64,000 nucleotides of DNA from Lachnospiraceae bacterium. Lineage in GTDB: Bacteria > Bacillota > Clostridia > Lachnospirales > Lachnospiraceae. Each line of letters starts with the position of its first letter. Position 1 is the stretch's first letter. The stretch lies in NCBI GenBank assembly GCA_910575475.1, contig CAJTGD010000025.1, positions 1 through 64,000 on the forward strand. Reading direction: 5' to 3'. The position numbers were made by a program, and so were the translations under genes. This document shows positions 7,890-16,199 of the stretch, piece after piece. The notes beneath the pieces are model-generated. The model made no database searches. It worked only from the letters and a program-made list of their open reading frames with translations, and was not told the DNA's origin.

Positions 7890-9392
7890 TTACTGGTCTT
7901 TTCCGCCGAGCGTTTTCATCGTCGGGAACGCCAGCACATCCCTGATCGCTGCGGAATCTGTCAATAACATGCACATCCGGTCGATCCCGAAGCCGATCCC
8001 GCCTGTCGGAGGCATCCCAATCTCCAGAGCATTCATGAAATCTTCATCCGTCGTATTGGCCTCTTCATCTCCCTGTGCAAGAAGCTCTTCCTGCGCGCGG
8101 AAGCGTTCCCTCTGATCGATGGGGTCGTTTAACTCGGAATAAGCATTTGCCATCTCCCAGCCGTTCATGAAGAACTCAAAACGCTCTACATAATCCGGGT
8201 TGTCCGGTTTCTTCTTGGTCAGCGGAGAGATCTCGATGGGATGATCCATCACGAAGATCGGCTGGATCAGATGCTCCTCCACATATTCTTCAAAGAACAG
8301 GTTGAGGATATCACCCTTCTTATGCCTGTCCTCGTATTCCAGATGATGCTCGTCCGCCAGAGCCCTGGCTTCGTCGTCTGTCTTCACATTGGTAAAATCG
8401 ACGCCCGCATATTTCTTCACGGCGTCTACCATGGTGATCCGTTCAAATGGCTTTTCCAGATCCATCTCCACGCCGTTATATACGATCTTCATACTTCCCA
8501 ACACTTCCTGCGCCACATAGCGGTACAGGTTCTCGGTCAGGTCCATCATGCCGTGATAGTCCGTATAAGCCTGATACAGCTCCATCAGCGTAAATTCCGG
8601 GTTGTGCCTGGTATCCAGGCCCTCGTTGCGGAATACCCGGCCGATCTCGTAGACACGCTCCATGCCGCCGACGATCAGGCGCTTCAGATACAGTTCCAAT
8701 GATATACGCAGCTTGATATCCTCGTCCAACGCGTTGAAATGTGTCTCGAACGGCCGCGCCGCGGCGCCGCCTGCATTCTGAACCAGCATGGGGGTCTCCA
8801 CCTCCATGAAACCCTGGCCGTCCAGATATCTGCGGATCGCGCTGATGATCCTGGAACGCTTGATAAAGGTATCCTTTACTTCCGGATTCATGACCAGGTC
8901 CACATATCTCTGACGGTAACGCAGATCTGTATTGGTCAGTCCGTGGAACTTTTCCGGAAGGATCTGGAGACTCTTCGCAAGCAGGGTAATACCAGTCACA
9001 TGGATGGAGATCTCTCCGGTCTTTGTCGTAAAAACCTCTCCCTGAACCCCGACAAGGTCGCCTACGTCAAATTTTTTGAAATCCTTGTACGCTTCCTCTC
9101 CTACGCTGTCTCTTGCCACATAGCACTGGATGTTGCCTTTCAGATCCTGTACATTACAAAAAGAAGCTTTCCCCATGACCCGCTTTGACATCATACGGCC
9201 CGCAATGGATACCTGCGTGCCTTCCAGTTCTTCATACCTGTCCTTGATCTCCTGACTGTGATGAGTCTGATCATAGCTGGTGATGGCAAAAGGATCCTTG
9301 CCATTGGCCTGCAAATCTGCTAACTTCTCGCGTCGAACCTTTCTCAACTGATTCAAATCCGGCTCCTGAGCCTGCTTCTGCTGGTCAGACAT
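7890..9392 (-). CDS. lysS: Lysyl-tRNA synthetase, class II
   Basis: Charges tRNA-Lys with lysine using ATP in the cytosol. It is 500 aa from the chosen ATG (residue 13 of the longer frame), which has AAAGGAG upstream. The OB-fold anticodon-binding domain occupies about residues 60-160. Class II motif 1 is around [10 protein letters not shown], motif 2 is [17 protein letters not shown], and motif 3 is [14 protein letters not shown] near the C-terminus. Length fits bacterial LysS. It follows greA by about 120 bp and is probably co-transcribed from the strong promoter before greA. Confidence 0.98.
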   Translation of the reverse strand: MSDQQKQAQEPDLNQLRKVRREKLADLQANGKDPFAITSYDQTHHSQEIKDRYEELEGTQVSIAGRMMSKRVMGKASFCNVQDLKGNIQCYVARDSVGEEAYKDFKKFDVGDLVGVQGEVFTTKTGEISIHVTGITLLAKSLQILPEKFHGLTNTDLRYRQRYVDLVMNPEVKDTFIKRSRIISAIRRYLDGQGFMEVETPMLVQNAGGAAARPFETHFNALDEDIKLRISLELYLKRLIVGGMERVYEIGRVFRNEGLDTRHNPEFTLMELYQAYTDYHGMMDLTENLYRYVAQEVLGSMKIVYNGVEMDLEKPFERITMVDAVKKYAGVDFTNVKTDDEARALADEHHLEYEDRHKKGDILNLFFEEYVEEHLIQPIFVMDHPIEISPLTKKKPDNPDYVERFEFFMNGWEMANAYSELNDPIDQRERFRAQEELLAQGDEEANTTDEDFMNALEIGMPPTGGIGFGIDRMCMLLTDSAAIRDVLAFPTMKTLGGKDQ

Positions 9393-9513
9393 TTGTTTTC
9401 TCCTTTCTATTCCTCCATCTATACGCATTTGCCCCGGTGCTCCTCTTCCCTCATTCCGGAAATGGATCCACCGGTCTTACACTTATTGTTTTTTCCTGAT
9501 ACTAAACATCTAT

Positions 9514-9999
9514 CTACATGGACCGGTTGATATCCAGTACCTTATACTGGTTCACACCTGCCTGTGTCTCCACATCTACGACATCGCCGACCTTCTTGCC
9601 GATCAGCGCCTGTCCTACCGGAGACTCGTTGGAAATCTTTCCTTCCAGGCTGTTCGCTTCTGTGGAGCCGACGATCTTAAACTCCATCTCTTCATCAAAG
9701 GTAATGTCAAATACCTTGATCGTACAGCCGACATTGATCTTATCGAAGTCTACCTCGTCCTCTACAACAACCTCTGCATTTTTCAAAATGCCTTCCAGCT
9801 CTTCAATTCTTGCCTCGATGTCCCGCTGCTCGTCCTTTGCAGCGTCATACTCTGCGTTCTCGGATAAGTCGCCCTGCTCTCTGGCTTCCTTGATCTTGGC
9901 AGCGACCTCCTTCCTCTTGACCACCTTCAGATTCTCTAATTCATCCTCCAGTGCTTTCAATCCTGCATAAGTAAGTAACCTTTTCTTTGAATCCGCCAT
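9514..9999 (-). CDS. greA: Transcription elongation factor GreA
   Basis: A 161-aa factor that enters the RNA polymerase secondary channel and stimulates cleavage of backtracked transcripts. The N-terminal coiled coil (about 1-75) holds LTYAGLKALEDELE and the acidic tip AREQGDLSENAEYDAAKDEQ. The C-terminal FKBP-like domain contains NESPVGQALIGKKVGDVV. The start MADSKKRL is preferred over the 205-aa frame because the upstream 44 residues are unlike the family and precede the ribosome site. It is followed by lysS, an arrangement common in Clostridia. Confidence 0.97.
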   Translation of the reverse strand: MADSKKRLLTYAGLKALEDELENLKVVKRKEVAAKIKEAREQGDLSENAEYDAAKDEQRDIEARIEELEGILKNAEVVVEDEVDFDKINVGCTIKVFDITFDEEMEFKIVGSTEANSLEGKISNESPVGQALIGKKVGDVVDVETQAGVNQYKVLDINRSM

Positions 10000-10251
10000 G
10001 ATGACTTTTGCTTCCTCTCTTTCATTTCTATCTGATATCTTTTTGTATTGTCTGCTGACAGGCTGATAATTATGTATCTGCTCAGCCCCCCGCAAAAACG
10101 CCCGCGCTCCGATGAAAATCGCCTTCGGCAATGGGGATCGCTCCTGCTGTCTATATGTTTTCCGCCTGCACTCTGCTGTCCTTCTGTCTTTTATTTTCCA
10201 GCTTTATCAAATAGGGAACTCCTACTGATACTTATATTTCGCAATTCAAAT

Positions 10252-10280
10252 ATTATAACCAAAACCTGCAGTACTGTCAA
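10252..10280 (-). promoter_or_regulatory. Consensus sigma-A promoter of greA-lysS
   Basis: On the minus strand, TTGACA (10275-10280) and TATAAT (10252-10257) are separated by exactly 17 bases, a perfect consensus pair. It lies about 250 bases before the greA start, leaving a long leader in which I see no obvious riboswitch or T-box. Confidence 0.8.
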
Positions 10281-10320
10281 GATTTTTTCCGGTTCTTCAC
10301 AAGGCTTTTGAAATAAAAAT

Positions 10321-10364
10321 AAGGCAGGAAAGAGTGATCCTGTGCACGCTCTTCCCTGTCCTTT
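10321..10364 (-). terminator. Rho-independent terminator after rhaD
   Basis: An imperfect stem of about 15 bp (AGGACAGGGAAGAGCG... paired with ...CACTCTTTCCTGCCT on the minus strand), followed by TTATTTTTATTT. It lies 30 bases downstream of the rhaD stop. Confidence 0.75.
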
Positions 10365-10394
10365 ATTTCTCTGTGATGTACCTATCCGCCCATT

Positions 10395-11222
10395 TTATTT
10401 TTCATACAGAAATTCTTCCGGAAGCGATACCTGAAAATCCTTTGCAAGGTCGCGGAAATTATCCGGTGTGATGGTCTGCAGCTTGTTCGGAGACATGGAG
10501 AGCATTTTCACCAGGATCTCCGCTGATTTCTCGACCGTGTGGAGCAGCCCGAAGGTCAGGTCAAAGTCTTCCCCGGAGCAGAACATCCCGTGATGTGCCC
10601 AGATCACCACATCGTACTTTTTCATCAGCTCGGCGGTCTTCACCGCGATCTCTCTTCCGCCCGGCACCATCCAACCGATCACACCCACGCCATCGGGAAA
10701 TACGACCGGGCACTCGGTTGCCATTTCCCAGAGTTCCCTTGTAAATACCTTGTCCTCCAGCGGCAGCACGAAGGTGAGCGCAATGATGTTGGTGGTATGC
10801 GCGTGATAAATGACGCGGTGCTTTCCGTTGGTCAGCTTTTTCTTTACTTCATGGTTCATCAGATGGGTCGGCAGCTCGCTTGTGGGGCGTCCTCCCTCCA
10901 CCAGTCCCCAGCGGATACGGTAATTCACGCCCGCATCGTCCAGCTCGATGATCGTCAGGCAGACCTCCGGGTCCTCCACAATGTTACGGAAGTATTTTCC
11001 GCTTCCGGTCACCAGAAAAAATTCTCCTGCCAGGCCGGGCACCTCCGTGCCGATGGGCTGCCACTCTCCCGGCGCGTTCAGACGGGGACGGATCATCTCC
11101 ACCTCCTCCGGTTTCAGACGGTAGCTTAAGTTTCCGCCGTTTCGCTCATGCCAGCCCTGGTGGAAGCCGTCGTCCGCCATCTTGATAAAGCCCTGTACAA
11201 ATCTTGATTCTAAAATTCTCAT
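10395..11222 (-). CDS. rhaD: Rhamnulose-1-phosphate aldolase
   Basis: A class II, zinc-dependent aldolase that splits L-rhamnulose-1-phosphate into dihydroxyacetone phosphate and L-lactaldehyde. It is 275 aa, the family length. Visible motifs are WHERNGGNLSYRL, LVTGSGKYFRN, the catalytic Glu in TSELPTHLMNH, zinc ligands in YHAHTTNIIALT and the third His in IWAHHGMFCSG. It stands alone here, with its own promoter and terminator; the other rhamnose genes are not in the window. L-fuculose or other deoxyketose phosphates could be side substrates. Confidence 0.93.
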   Translation of the reverse strand: MRILESRFVQGFIKMADDGFHQGWHERNGGNLSYRLKPEEVEMIRPRLNAPGEWQPIGTEVPGLAGEFFLVTGSGKYFRNIVEDPEVCLTIIELDDAGVNYRIRWGLVEGGRPTSELPTHLMNHEVKKKLTNGKHRVIYHAHTTNIIALTFVLPLEDKVFTRELWEMATECPVVFPDGVGVIGWMVPGGREIAVKTAELMKKYDVVIWAHHGMFCSGEDFDLTFGLLHTVEKSAEILVKMLSMSPNKLQTITPDNFRDLAKDFQVSLPEEFLYEK

Positions 11223-11284
11223 AATGATCCTCCCTTGATCGGTTTATAAACAGTTTTTGATGCTTTCTGCTGTTCTATACATTT

Positions 11285-11313
11285 ATTATAGGAAGGACCG
11301 CAGGAAATAGTAA
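11285..11313 (-). promoter_or_regulatory. Promoter of rhaD
   Basis: TATAAT (11285-11290) with a weaker TTACTA (11308-11313) at 17-base spacing on the minus strand, about 63 bases before the rhaD ATG. Confidence 0.55.
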
Positions 11314-11350
11314 GAACTTCAATTGTAGAAAATGGGGACTTTATTTGCTT

Positions 11351-12715
11351 TTATAGCTCGTCATAAAATTTGTATCCATTCCGGCCATGCTCCTTGACAT
11401 AGTAAAGCGCCTTGTCGCTCTTTTTGTAAAGCTCGTCAGCCATCCCTGACGGTGAAAACGCGATCCCCACACTGAGCGTCACTTCTGGAAGCCCGTCCCT
11501 GGGATTCTTGAGTTCTGCGGTGATGGAAATAAGCTTGTTAATGATCACATCCTTCAGTATCGGCTTAATGTCCGTCATGATCACGGCAAATTCATCTCCG
11601 CCGATACGTGCCGGGCAGTCGTTTGCACGAAACTGCTCCTGCAGGAGACTTGCCACCTTTTTCAGCACCAGATCGCCGGTATCATGACCGAAGCCATCAT
11701 TAATCTTTTTAAATTCATCCACATCGATCAGCAGCAGTGCCACCGGATCAGAGGATGCCTTCAAAAGCTCCTGAAGCCGGTCAAAGGAACCGCGGTTTGC
11801 AATTCCTGTGAGCGGATCGTGCTCTGCCCTGTAGCGCAGCAGCTCCTGGTTTGCCGTATTGATCTCAAATATGTCGTTATAAGTCAGAGCCAGATACTGG
11901 AACTCATAGGAGCCGGTAATCTGCATCAGCTTTCCTTCTTTGATCGAGTTGATGTAGAGCTTCAGCGGCCGCATGATCAGTACGATGTTCATCACAAACA
12001 CAACGATATTCAGCACAAACAGGACGCTGATGTATCCCCTCTGCTGCGCGATCATGCTCTTCAAAGCATCCACACTGCCTGACTGCCTCTGGCCCGTCTC
12101 CGCCACAATATCATCCAGAGAATGTCCAATATCGTCCATGATCGCTGCCTTGGCCTCCTCATAGGTATCGTCGAACACCATATCCCGGGCTTTGTCCAGC
12201 ATCTCTTCCGGGGTAAGCCCCTGATCCTCCGCCGTAAGCTGAATATCATTCACTTCCCCGGGCAGTTCCTTCTGGTCATCCCCATCCGCAGCCGAAGCCA
12301 GCTTCATCGCGTAGAGTTCCGTATGAACCAGTTCATTCGATTTGGAGAGGGCGGCCTCCAGATATTCGCTCACTTTCTGGCTGAACGAAAACTTCTCCAA
12401 CTCGTCCAATGCCTTTTCACGGCCCTTTGTCTCATTTACCTCTCTCATATAAGCATCCACATGCCGCAGGTCCAATGTGACCACATACATCCGCACTTCA
12501 TTCGTAAGATAATCTGAACCTTCCCGCACGAGAGCCGCATTTTTTTCACAGTCAATATAATCGTTGGTCGCCGTGATCAACTCATCATACCGAAGCGACA
12601 CCTGCAATGTCGCATAGATCACCAAAATATACAATACACATGACACAAAGATCATCACACCGTTGATAGTGCGGATCCTGACACCTTTAACGTTTTTCTG
12701 CTTTTCACTCTTCAT
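11351..12715 (-). CDS. Membrane diguanylate cyclase (GGDEF)
   Basis: Makes the second messenger cyclic di-GMP from two GTP. The chosen start MKSEKQKN has AGGAGG 11 bases upstream; a longer frame opens at a GTG (12790). A membrane helix (GVMIFVSCVLYILVIYATL) is followed by a roughly 200-residue extracytoplasmic acidic helical sensor and a second helix (VLFVLNIVVFVMNIVLIM). The GGDEF domain follows, with RIGGDEFAVIM and the substrate region HDPLTGIANRGSFDRL. An RAND motif five residues before GGDEF fits the RxxD inhibitory I-site, so product feedback is likely. The upstream small membrane-protein gene may be co-transcribed. Confidence 0.9.
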   Translation of the reverse strand: MKSEKQKNVKGVRIRTINGVMIFVSCVLYILVIYATLQVSLRYDELITATNDYIDCEKNAALVREGSDYLTNEVRMYVVTLDLRHVDAYMREVNETKGREKALDELEKFSFSQKVSEYLEAALSKSNELVHTELYAMKLASAADGDDQKELPGEVNDIQLTAEDQGLTPEEMLDKARDMVFDDTYEEAKAAIMDDIGHSLDDIVAETGQRQSGSVDALKSMIAQQRGYISVLFVLNIVVFVMNIVLIMRPLKLYINSIKEGKLMQITGSYEFQYLALTYNDIFEINTANQELLRYRAEHDPLTGIANRGSFDRLQELLKASSDPVALLLIDVDEFKKINDGFGHDTGDLVLKKVASLLQEQFRANDCPARIGGDEFAVIMTDIKPILKDVIINKLISITAELKNPRDGLPEVTLSVGIAFSPSGMADELYKKSDKALYYVKEHGRNGYKFYDEL

Positions 12716-12805
12716 AAGCCGCTCTTCCTCCTGCATCCCATCGATATCCTTAGGAAATGTTTCTAACTGTACGGTTAGAAATGTTTTCACTTTGTCAGCG
12801 TTATC

Positions 12806-13225
12806 TCATACCCGGCCAGCCTTTCCGCATACAGCTCCATCTCCGGTATCCGGCGCCGTTCCATCCCCCTCAGCAGGATCCGATGAACCCTGATCCGGCA
12901 GTATCAGAGCCCGGTCTGAACCGCTGTCCGCTGCATGGATCAGATCCGCGGCAGGGCCATCCTGCGTCAGCAGCTTTTTCAGCACTGATCCTTCCGCATC
13001 TTTCAATACATGTACTCTGTCATCTGGATTCCAGACCTTGACTATAGTGCCTGCAATTCCTTCGCTTTCTATTTTCGTGATCTGTCCGTCCGCTGTCTTT
13101 CCTTCCATTCCCGGATAAGCCTGATTCAAAAGCACTGCTGTTCCCAGCAACGCCAAAAAGCCTGCCGCCTGAATAGAAATCCCCCTGCCGGCAGTACCGT
13201 CCCCTATTTTTATGATTCCTTCCAT
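12806..13225 (-). CDS. Small membrane-anchored protein, unknown function
   Basis: A 139-aa protein starting MEGIIKIGDG behind AAAGGAAAGG. One membrane segment (AAGFLALLGTAVLLNQAY, about 23-40) leaves a C-terminal domain outside, with GQITKIESEGIAGTIVKVWN resembling a small beta-rich domain. The C-terminus is Gly/Asp/Ala-rich and ends abruptly. In the +1 frame over the last 100 bases a better-looking tail is encoded (MERRRIPEMELYAERLAGYE), so a late frameshift is possible. I do not recognise the family. It sits just before the diguanylate cyclase. Confidence 0.55.
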   Translation of the reverse strand: MEGIIKIGDGTAGRGISIQAAGFLALLGTAVLLNQAYPGMEGKTADGQITKIESEGIAGTIVKVWNPDDRVHVLKDAEGSVLKKLLTQDGPAADLIHAADSGSDRALILPDQGSSDPAEGDGTAPDTGDGAVCGKAGRV

Positions 13226-13280
13226 TGATAGGTTGCCTTTCCTTTCTCTTAAAATTAAAGCCTCCACTAAACTGATAATC

Positions 13281-13309
13281 ATTATACATCCAAAAAAGGA
13301 AGGCTGCAA
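13281..13309 (-). promoter_or_regulatory. Promoter of the small membrane protein gene
   Basis: Minus-strand TTGCAG (13304-13309) and TATAAT (13281-13286) with 17-base spacing, about 56 bases before the ATG at 13225. It may also serve the diguanylate cyclase. Confidence 0.6.
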
Positions 13310-13371
13310 TATAATCCTGCTTCTCCCGGCCGGATGGGAGTTTCTTGCAGGTTTCTTCTGTCATGTAACGA

Positions 13372-13400
13372 TTGTAATGGTATTTTTTCTGTGATATGAT
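13372..13400 (+). promoter_or_regulatory. Plus-strand promoter, likely original for DUF3990 gene
   Basis: TTGTAA (13372-13377) and TATGAT (13395-13400) at 17-base spacing, pointing toward the DUF3990 gene. The IS remnant at 13423-14062 now separates it from that gene by over 700 bases. Confidence 0.5.
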
Positions 13401-13422
13401 ATAAGAAAAAGTGATATATAAA

Positions 13423-14062
13423 ACTTGAGAGTAAAAAGTTTGTACCATTAAGAAGCCTGGGAATCCCAATAGCTTCCTGACGAGTCTTGTTGCTTCCGAA
13501 TTATTCGCGTTATACGTAATTCCGGCTGTTTTTCCATAAACAGGAAAAAATATTTCCGCAGGTGGGCCATAAGTGCAGCCTCCGATACCCTTCCTTTGGA
13601 AGGCGTTCTTTGATAACGAAGCTGGTTGGACGATAATTTCCCCAACGAGCTGACGGAAATGCTCTGGAGGATTCCCATGGCAATGCAGGACTGAGCCATA
13701 TGCATTTCGATCGCCCGGACGGCTTTCAGAATGTTCTGGCGGCTTTTTTCGTCTGTTACCTGCTCCAAGGGACCAGCTTCTCCCGCTTTTTGGTAATAGC
13801 TTAGTTTGGGCATATGTTTGGACCAGAAATGATAACAAACCAGCAGAAGGAAGCCTTCCGGGAAAAACAAGATTCAAAATGGCATAGGACTTTATCAATA
13901 AAATTTAGCATAATCGTATGGTAAACCACCGAAAAGTATGGTAAACTCATACATGGAATAACTCTTCTGGTGGTTTGTATCTTTCTTAAGTGTAGCAACT
14001 TAAAGATACCACAAATCCATACGGAAGGGTTATTTTTTACAGAGAACTTTTTACTCTCAAGT
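13423..14062 (-). mobile_element. Internally deleted insertion sequence with TIRs and target duplication
   Basis: An 18-bp perfect inverted repeat (ACTTGAGAGTAAAAAGTT at 13423-13440 and its complement at 14045-14062) bounds 640 bases. It is flanked by a 5-bp direct repeat ATAAA (13418-13422 and 14063-14067), the expected target duplication. The interior encodes only the C-terminal part of a transposase. It lies between a plus-strand promoter and the DUF3990 gene. Confidence 0.8.
13448..13870 (-). pseudogene. Transposase C-terminal fragment
   Basis: About 140 codons read as the end of a DDE-type transposase: HFWSKHMPKLSYYQKAG, then VRAIEMHMAQSCIAMGILQSIS, RYQRTPSKGRVSEAALMAHLRKY and a polar tail. 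This tail layout is typical of some clostridial IS transposases, but the catalytic core is missing and no intact frame continues upstream. The stop lies just inside the left inverted repeat. It is not expected to be functional. Confidence 0.7.
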
Positions 14063-14115
14063 ATAAAAGAATTGGTTATTTTATTCATTACGATTCAGTT
14101 CAAAGGGTGACCTAT

Positions 14116-14766
14116 ATGAGACTATATCATGGCTCCAAAAGCGGAATCAGGGGAAACATCCGGCATGATCTCGGCCGCAGCATGTGTGATTTTGGAAAAG
14201 GCTTCTATCTGGGAGATCTGCCTGAACAGCCGATCGGCCTGATCGCAGGCTGGGAAAACCATAAGCTGTATGAGATGGAATTCCAGATGGAAGGACTGCA
14301 TATCAAACGATTTGGAAATACTTATGAGGAACAGCTGGACTGGGCACTGTTTATCGCATACAACCGCAATCCGCAGTGGTATGCAGACAGGAAAAAGCTG
14401 TGCGAAAAATATGAGAGCTACCATTCAGGCTATGATGCTGTTGTTGGTCTGATCGCAAATGATAAGATGTTCCAGTTATTGGAAAGATTCTATGACGGGA
14501 CACTTTGCGACAGGGCATTGATCGATGGTCTGTCACGGGTACGGTTGGGAAATCAATATGTATTAAAAACAGAAAGGGCATGCTCTGCCGAACATCTGCA
14601 GATTATTTCAGAACGGACTTTAACGGCTGCTGAAAAGAAGTCGGCACTCGCGCAAAGTGAAGATAAATTCCGCCAGATGTCCGGATTTATCGGCGAGCTG
14701 CAGACAAAATACCGCCGTGCGCGGGACGTCCGATTTTTTGATGAAATCATGGAGGAGTGGGATTGA
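14116..14766 (+). CDS. DUF3990 protein, ADP-ribosyltransferase-like toxin
   Basis: About 216 aa from the ATG with AAAGGG eight bases upstream. The start LYHGSKSGI and MCDFGKGFYLGD, followed by WALFIAYNRNP and YDAVVGLIANDKMF, are the hallmarks of DUF3990. That family has an ADP-ribosyltransferase-like fold (an H-G pair for NAD and a GKGFY segment). The C-terminal third is helical and Arg/Lys-rich. The gene runs opposite to its surroundings and is followed three bases later by a second small gene, as in toxin-antitoxin or toxin-immunity pairs. NAD-dependent modification of a host target is inferred, not shown. Confidence 0.75.
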   Translation: MRLYHGSKSGIRGNIRHDLGRSMCDFGKGFYLGDLPEQPIGLIAGWENHKLYEMEFQMEGLHIKRFGNTYEEQLDWALFIAYNRNPQWYADRKKLCEKYESYHSGYDAVVGLIANDKMFQLLERFYDGTLCDRALIDGLSRVRLGNQYVLKTERACSAEHLQIISERTLTAAEKKSALAQSEDKFRQMSGFIGELQTKYRRARDVRFFDEIMEEWD

Positions 14767-14769
14767 ATC

Positions 14770-15183
14770 ATGGAACGAAATCATATCAGCTTTGGCTTCT
14801 GCAATATGTCTGGAAAATTATTTGTGCTTGCAAATGAGAAGGGCTATGAATCGGAAGCATTTATAGAAAGCCTGATGAATTCCCAGGTGGGAGAGCATCT
14901 TTATCATAGTCCTTATACAGATCTGTGGATCGGAGAAACTTATATCATGGCGGTGCTGGAAGATGAAGTGGAACTCAGGACAGGGGTATGCCTGAGTGAT
15001 GATTTTATGTATTGGACAGGGTATCTGTTCAAGGTCTGGAGTCTGACATACCCGGAGGAGACAGCGAAGGATATGCTGATGCAGGCCCCGTCTGAGACCT
15101 TAAGGCAGATGTTCGGGGGGCTGCATGTGATGTCTTATGAGCAGGCGATATTGGAATTGAAGGAGTTGTATGAGAGTAAATGA
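14770..15183 (+). CDS. Partner of DUF3990 protein, possible antitoxin
   Basis: A 137-aa acidic protein, GFCNMSGKLFVLANEKG at the start and CLSDDFMYWTGYLFKVWSLTY in the middle, ending in a helical ELKELYESK tail. There is no signal peptide, membrane segment or HTH. GGAGG of the preceding gene's end lies 13 bases upstream of the ATG and the genes are three bases apart, so they are co-translated. I do not recognise the family. Neutralising the ADP-ribosyltransferase-like neighbour is the simplest role. Confidence 0.6.
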   Translation: MERNHISFGFCNMSGKLFVLANEKGYESEAFIESLMNSQVGEHLYHSPYTDLWIGETYIMAVLEDEVELRTGVCLSDDFMYWTGYLFKVWSLTYPEETAKDMLMQAPSETLRQMFGGLHVMSYEQAILELKELYESK

Positions 15184-15192
15184 GCCTATTTA

Positions 15193-16198
15193 GTGTCTGC
15201 TGGTTAAGCCTCTTTTACTGCCTTTCCTGGCCTGCCAAGTTTTGGCCCTGACAGACGAATCCCATGCTTTTTGCAGTAACTTCTGTTTTCCCGTGTCCGG
15301 TAAATCTGATCCGCCAGAACTCTTGCCGGGTAATGGCCTGTGCGTTCCCTGAATCGCTCCACTGCTTCCTGCAGGCAGCCGCTTTCATTGTAAGCTTCAA
15401 ACGAAATCCTTTCGATCCGGGCATAGCCTTCCCCATCCAGGCTCAGGTCAAATTTGGCCCCAAACTCCACAGGGGACTTTTCTTTTCCGCGGACAATCGG
15501 ACGAATCCACGGCTGCTGGATACTTACAATCCGCTCTTTCACAGAGTGTACTTTGTTGTCATACATGTACTTTTGCTGCTCATACAACTTCAAAATGGTC
15601 ATGATCAGACCTGCTTCTTCGGTTGTCGGCGCATAGCCTTCGGAAAGGAAACCTTCCAGGTATTTGATATCACGGCCTCCGTAACTCAGCTGCTTGCGGA
15701 GTGCCTTCCGTATTTTCTGGCGGCTCCGTTTCTTTGCCTTTGCAAAATTTAGATAGTCCTTCCGTGCGGCACGCGCATAACGTCTCGGCAGCTTCAGCCC
15801 GTATGCTTTGCAGAAACGGTAAATGATCGTCCCCAGTTTCTCCCTTGCTTCATTCAAAAGGGAGACATCCTGGGGGGCAACGGATGTTTACTGGCGCACA
15901 GGCGGCATCTAAGATCAAGGTTCCCTGGGATTTTTCTTCCTCCCGGCTGCCGGTTCCGGGCGCACCTGTCCCTGATGACGGCGGAGTGCCGCCACTTTTA
16001 TGGCTGTCATCTTCATGCTCCAGCATGTACTCCTTTGCTTCCATGAGCATTTCGGCTGTGATCCGTTTGCGGAAATCTACAAGGATGCTTGCGTCAAAGG
16101 GTGCTGTTTCCTGATAGCCGGGCAGACCAATGAAGTACTGCAGGTATGGATTTTCCGTGTCAGCAAAGCTAAGAGATAATTACTTGGCCAGCAGACAC
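15193..16198 (-). mobile_element. IS5-like insertion sequence remnant
   Basis: Imperfect inverted repeats (GTGTCTGCTGGTTAAG at 15193-15208; the complement at 16183-16198 matches 14 of 16) bound a transposase lacking both ends. The right end lies directly beside the stop codon of the methyltransferase gene, so the element sits at the border of the glycan cluster. No clear target duplication was found. Confidence 0.65.
15204..16190 (-). pseudogene. IS5-family transposase, truncated and frameshifted
   Basis: The reading frame begins inside the protein (ADTENPYLQYFIGLPGYQ) and runs through FRKRITAEMLMEAKEYML and GTLILDAACAPVNIR. It shifts frame at a six-G run (plus strand 15872-15877; five would restore it), then continues NEAREKLGTIIYRFCKAYGL, QPWIRPIVRGKEKSPVEFGAKFD and HGIRLSGPKLGRPGK. 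The usual N-terminal region of about 100 residues and the final catalytic part are missing. The stop lies in the inverted repeat. It is non-functional. Confidence 0.8.
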
Positions 16199-16199
16199 C

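Noticed and set aside
8241-9188. Long plus-strand open frames across lysS
   Set aside because: They are antisense to a fully conserved synthetase gene and have no family resemblance; codon-bias shadows.
9518-9970. Plus-strand 150-codon frame across greA
   Set aside because: Serine-rich, antisense to GreA, no ribosome site; shadow.
10000-10251. Riboswitch or T-box in the long greA leader
   Set aside because: No T-box motif, specifier stem or known riboswitch core could be recognised.
13801-14088. 95-codon minus-strand frame at the IS remnant
   Set aside because: Covers the inverted repeat and a frame different from the transposase; no ribosome site and no family resemblance.
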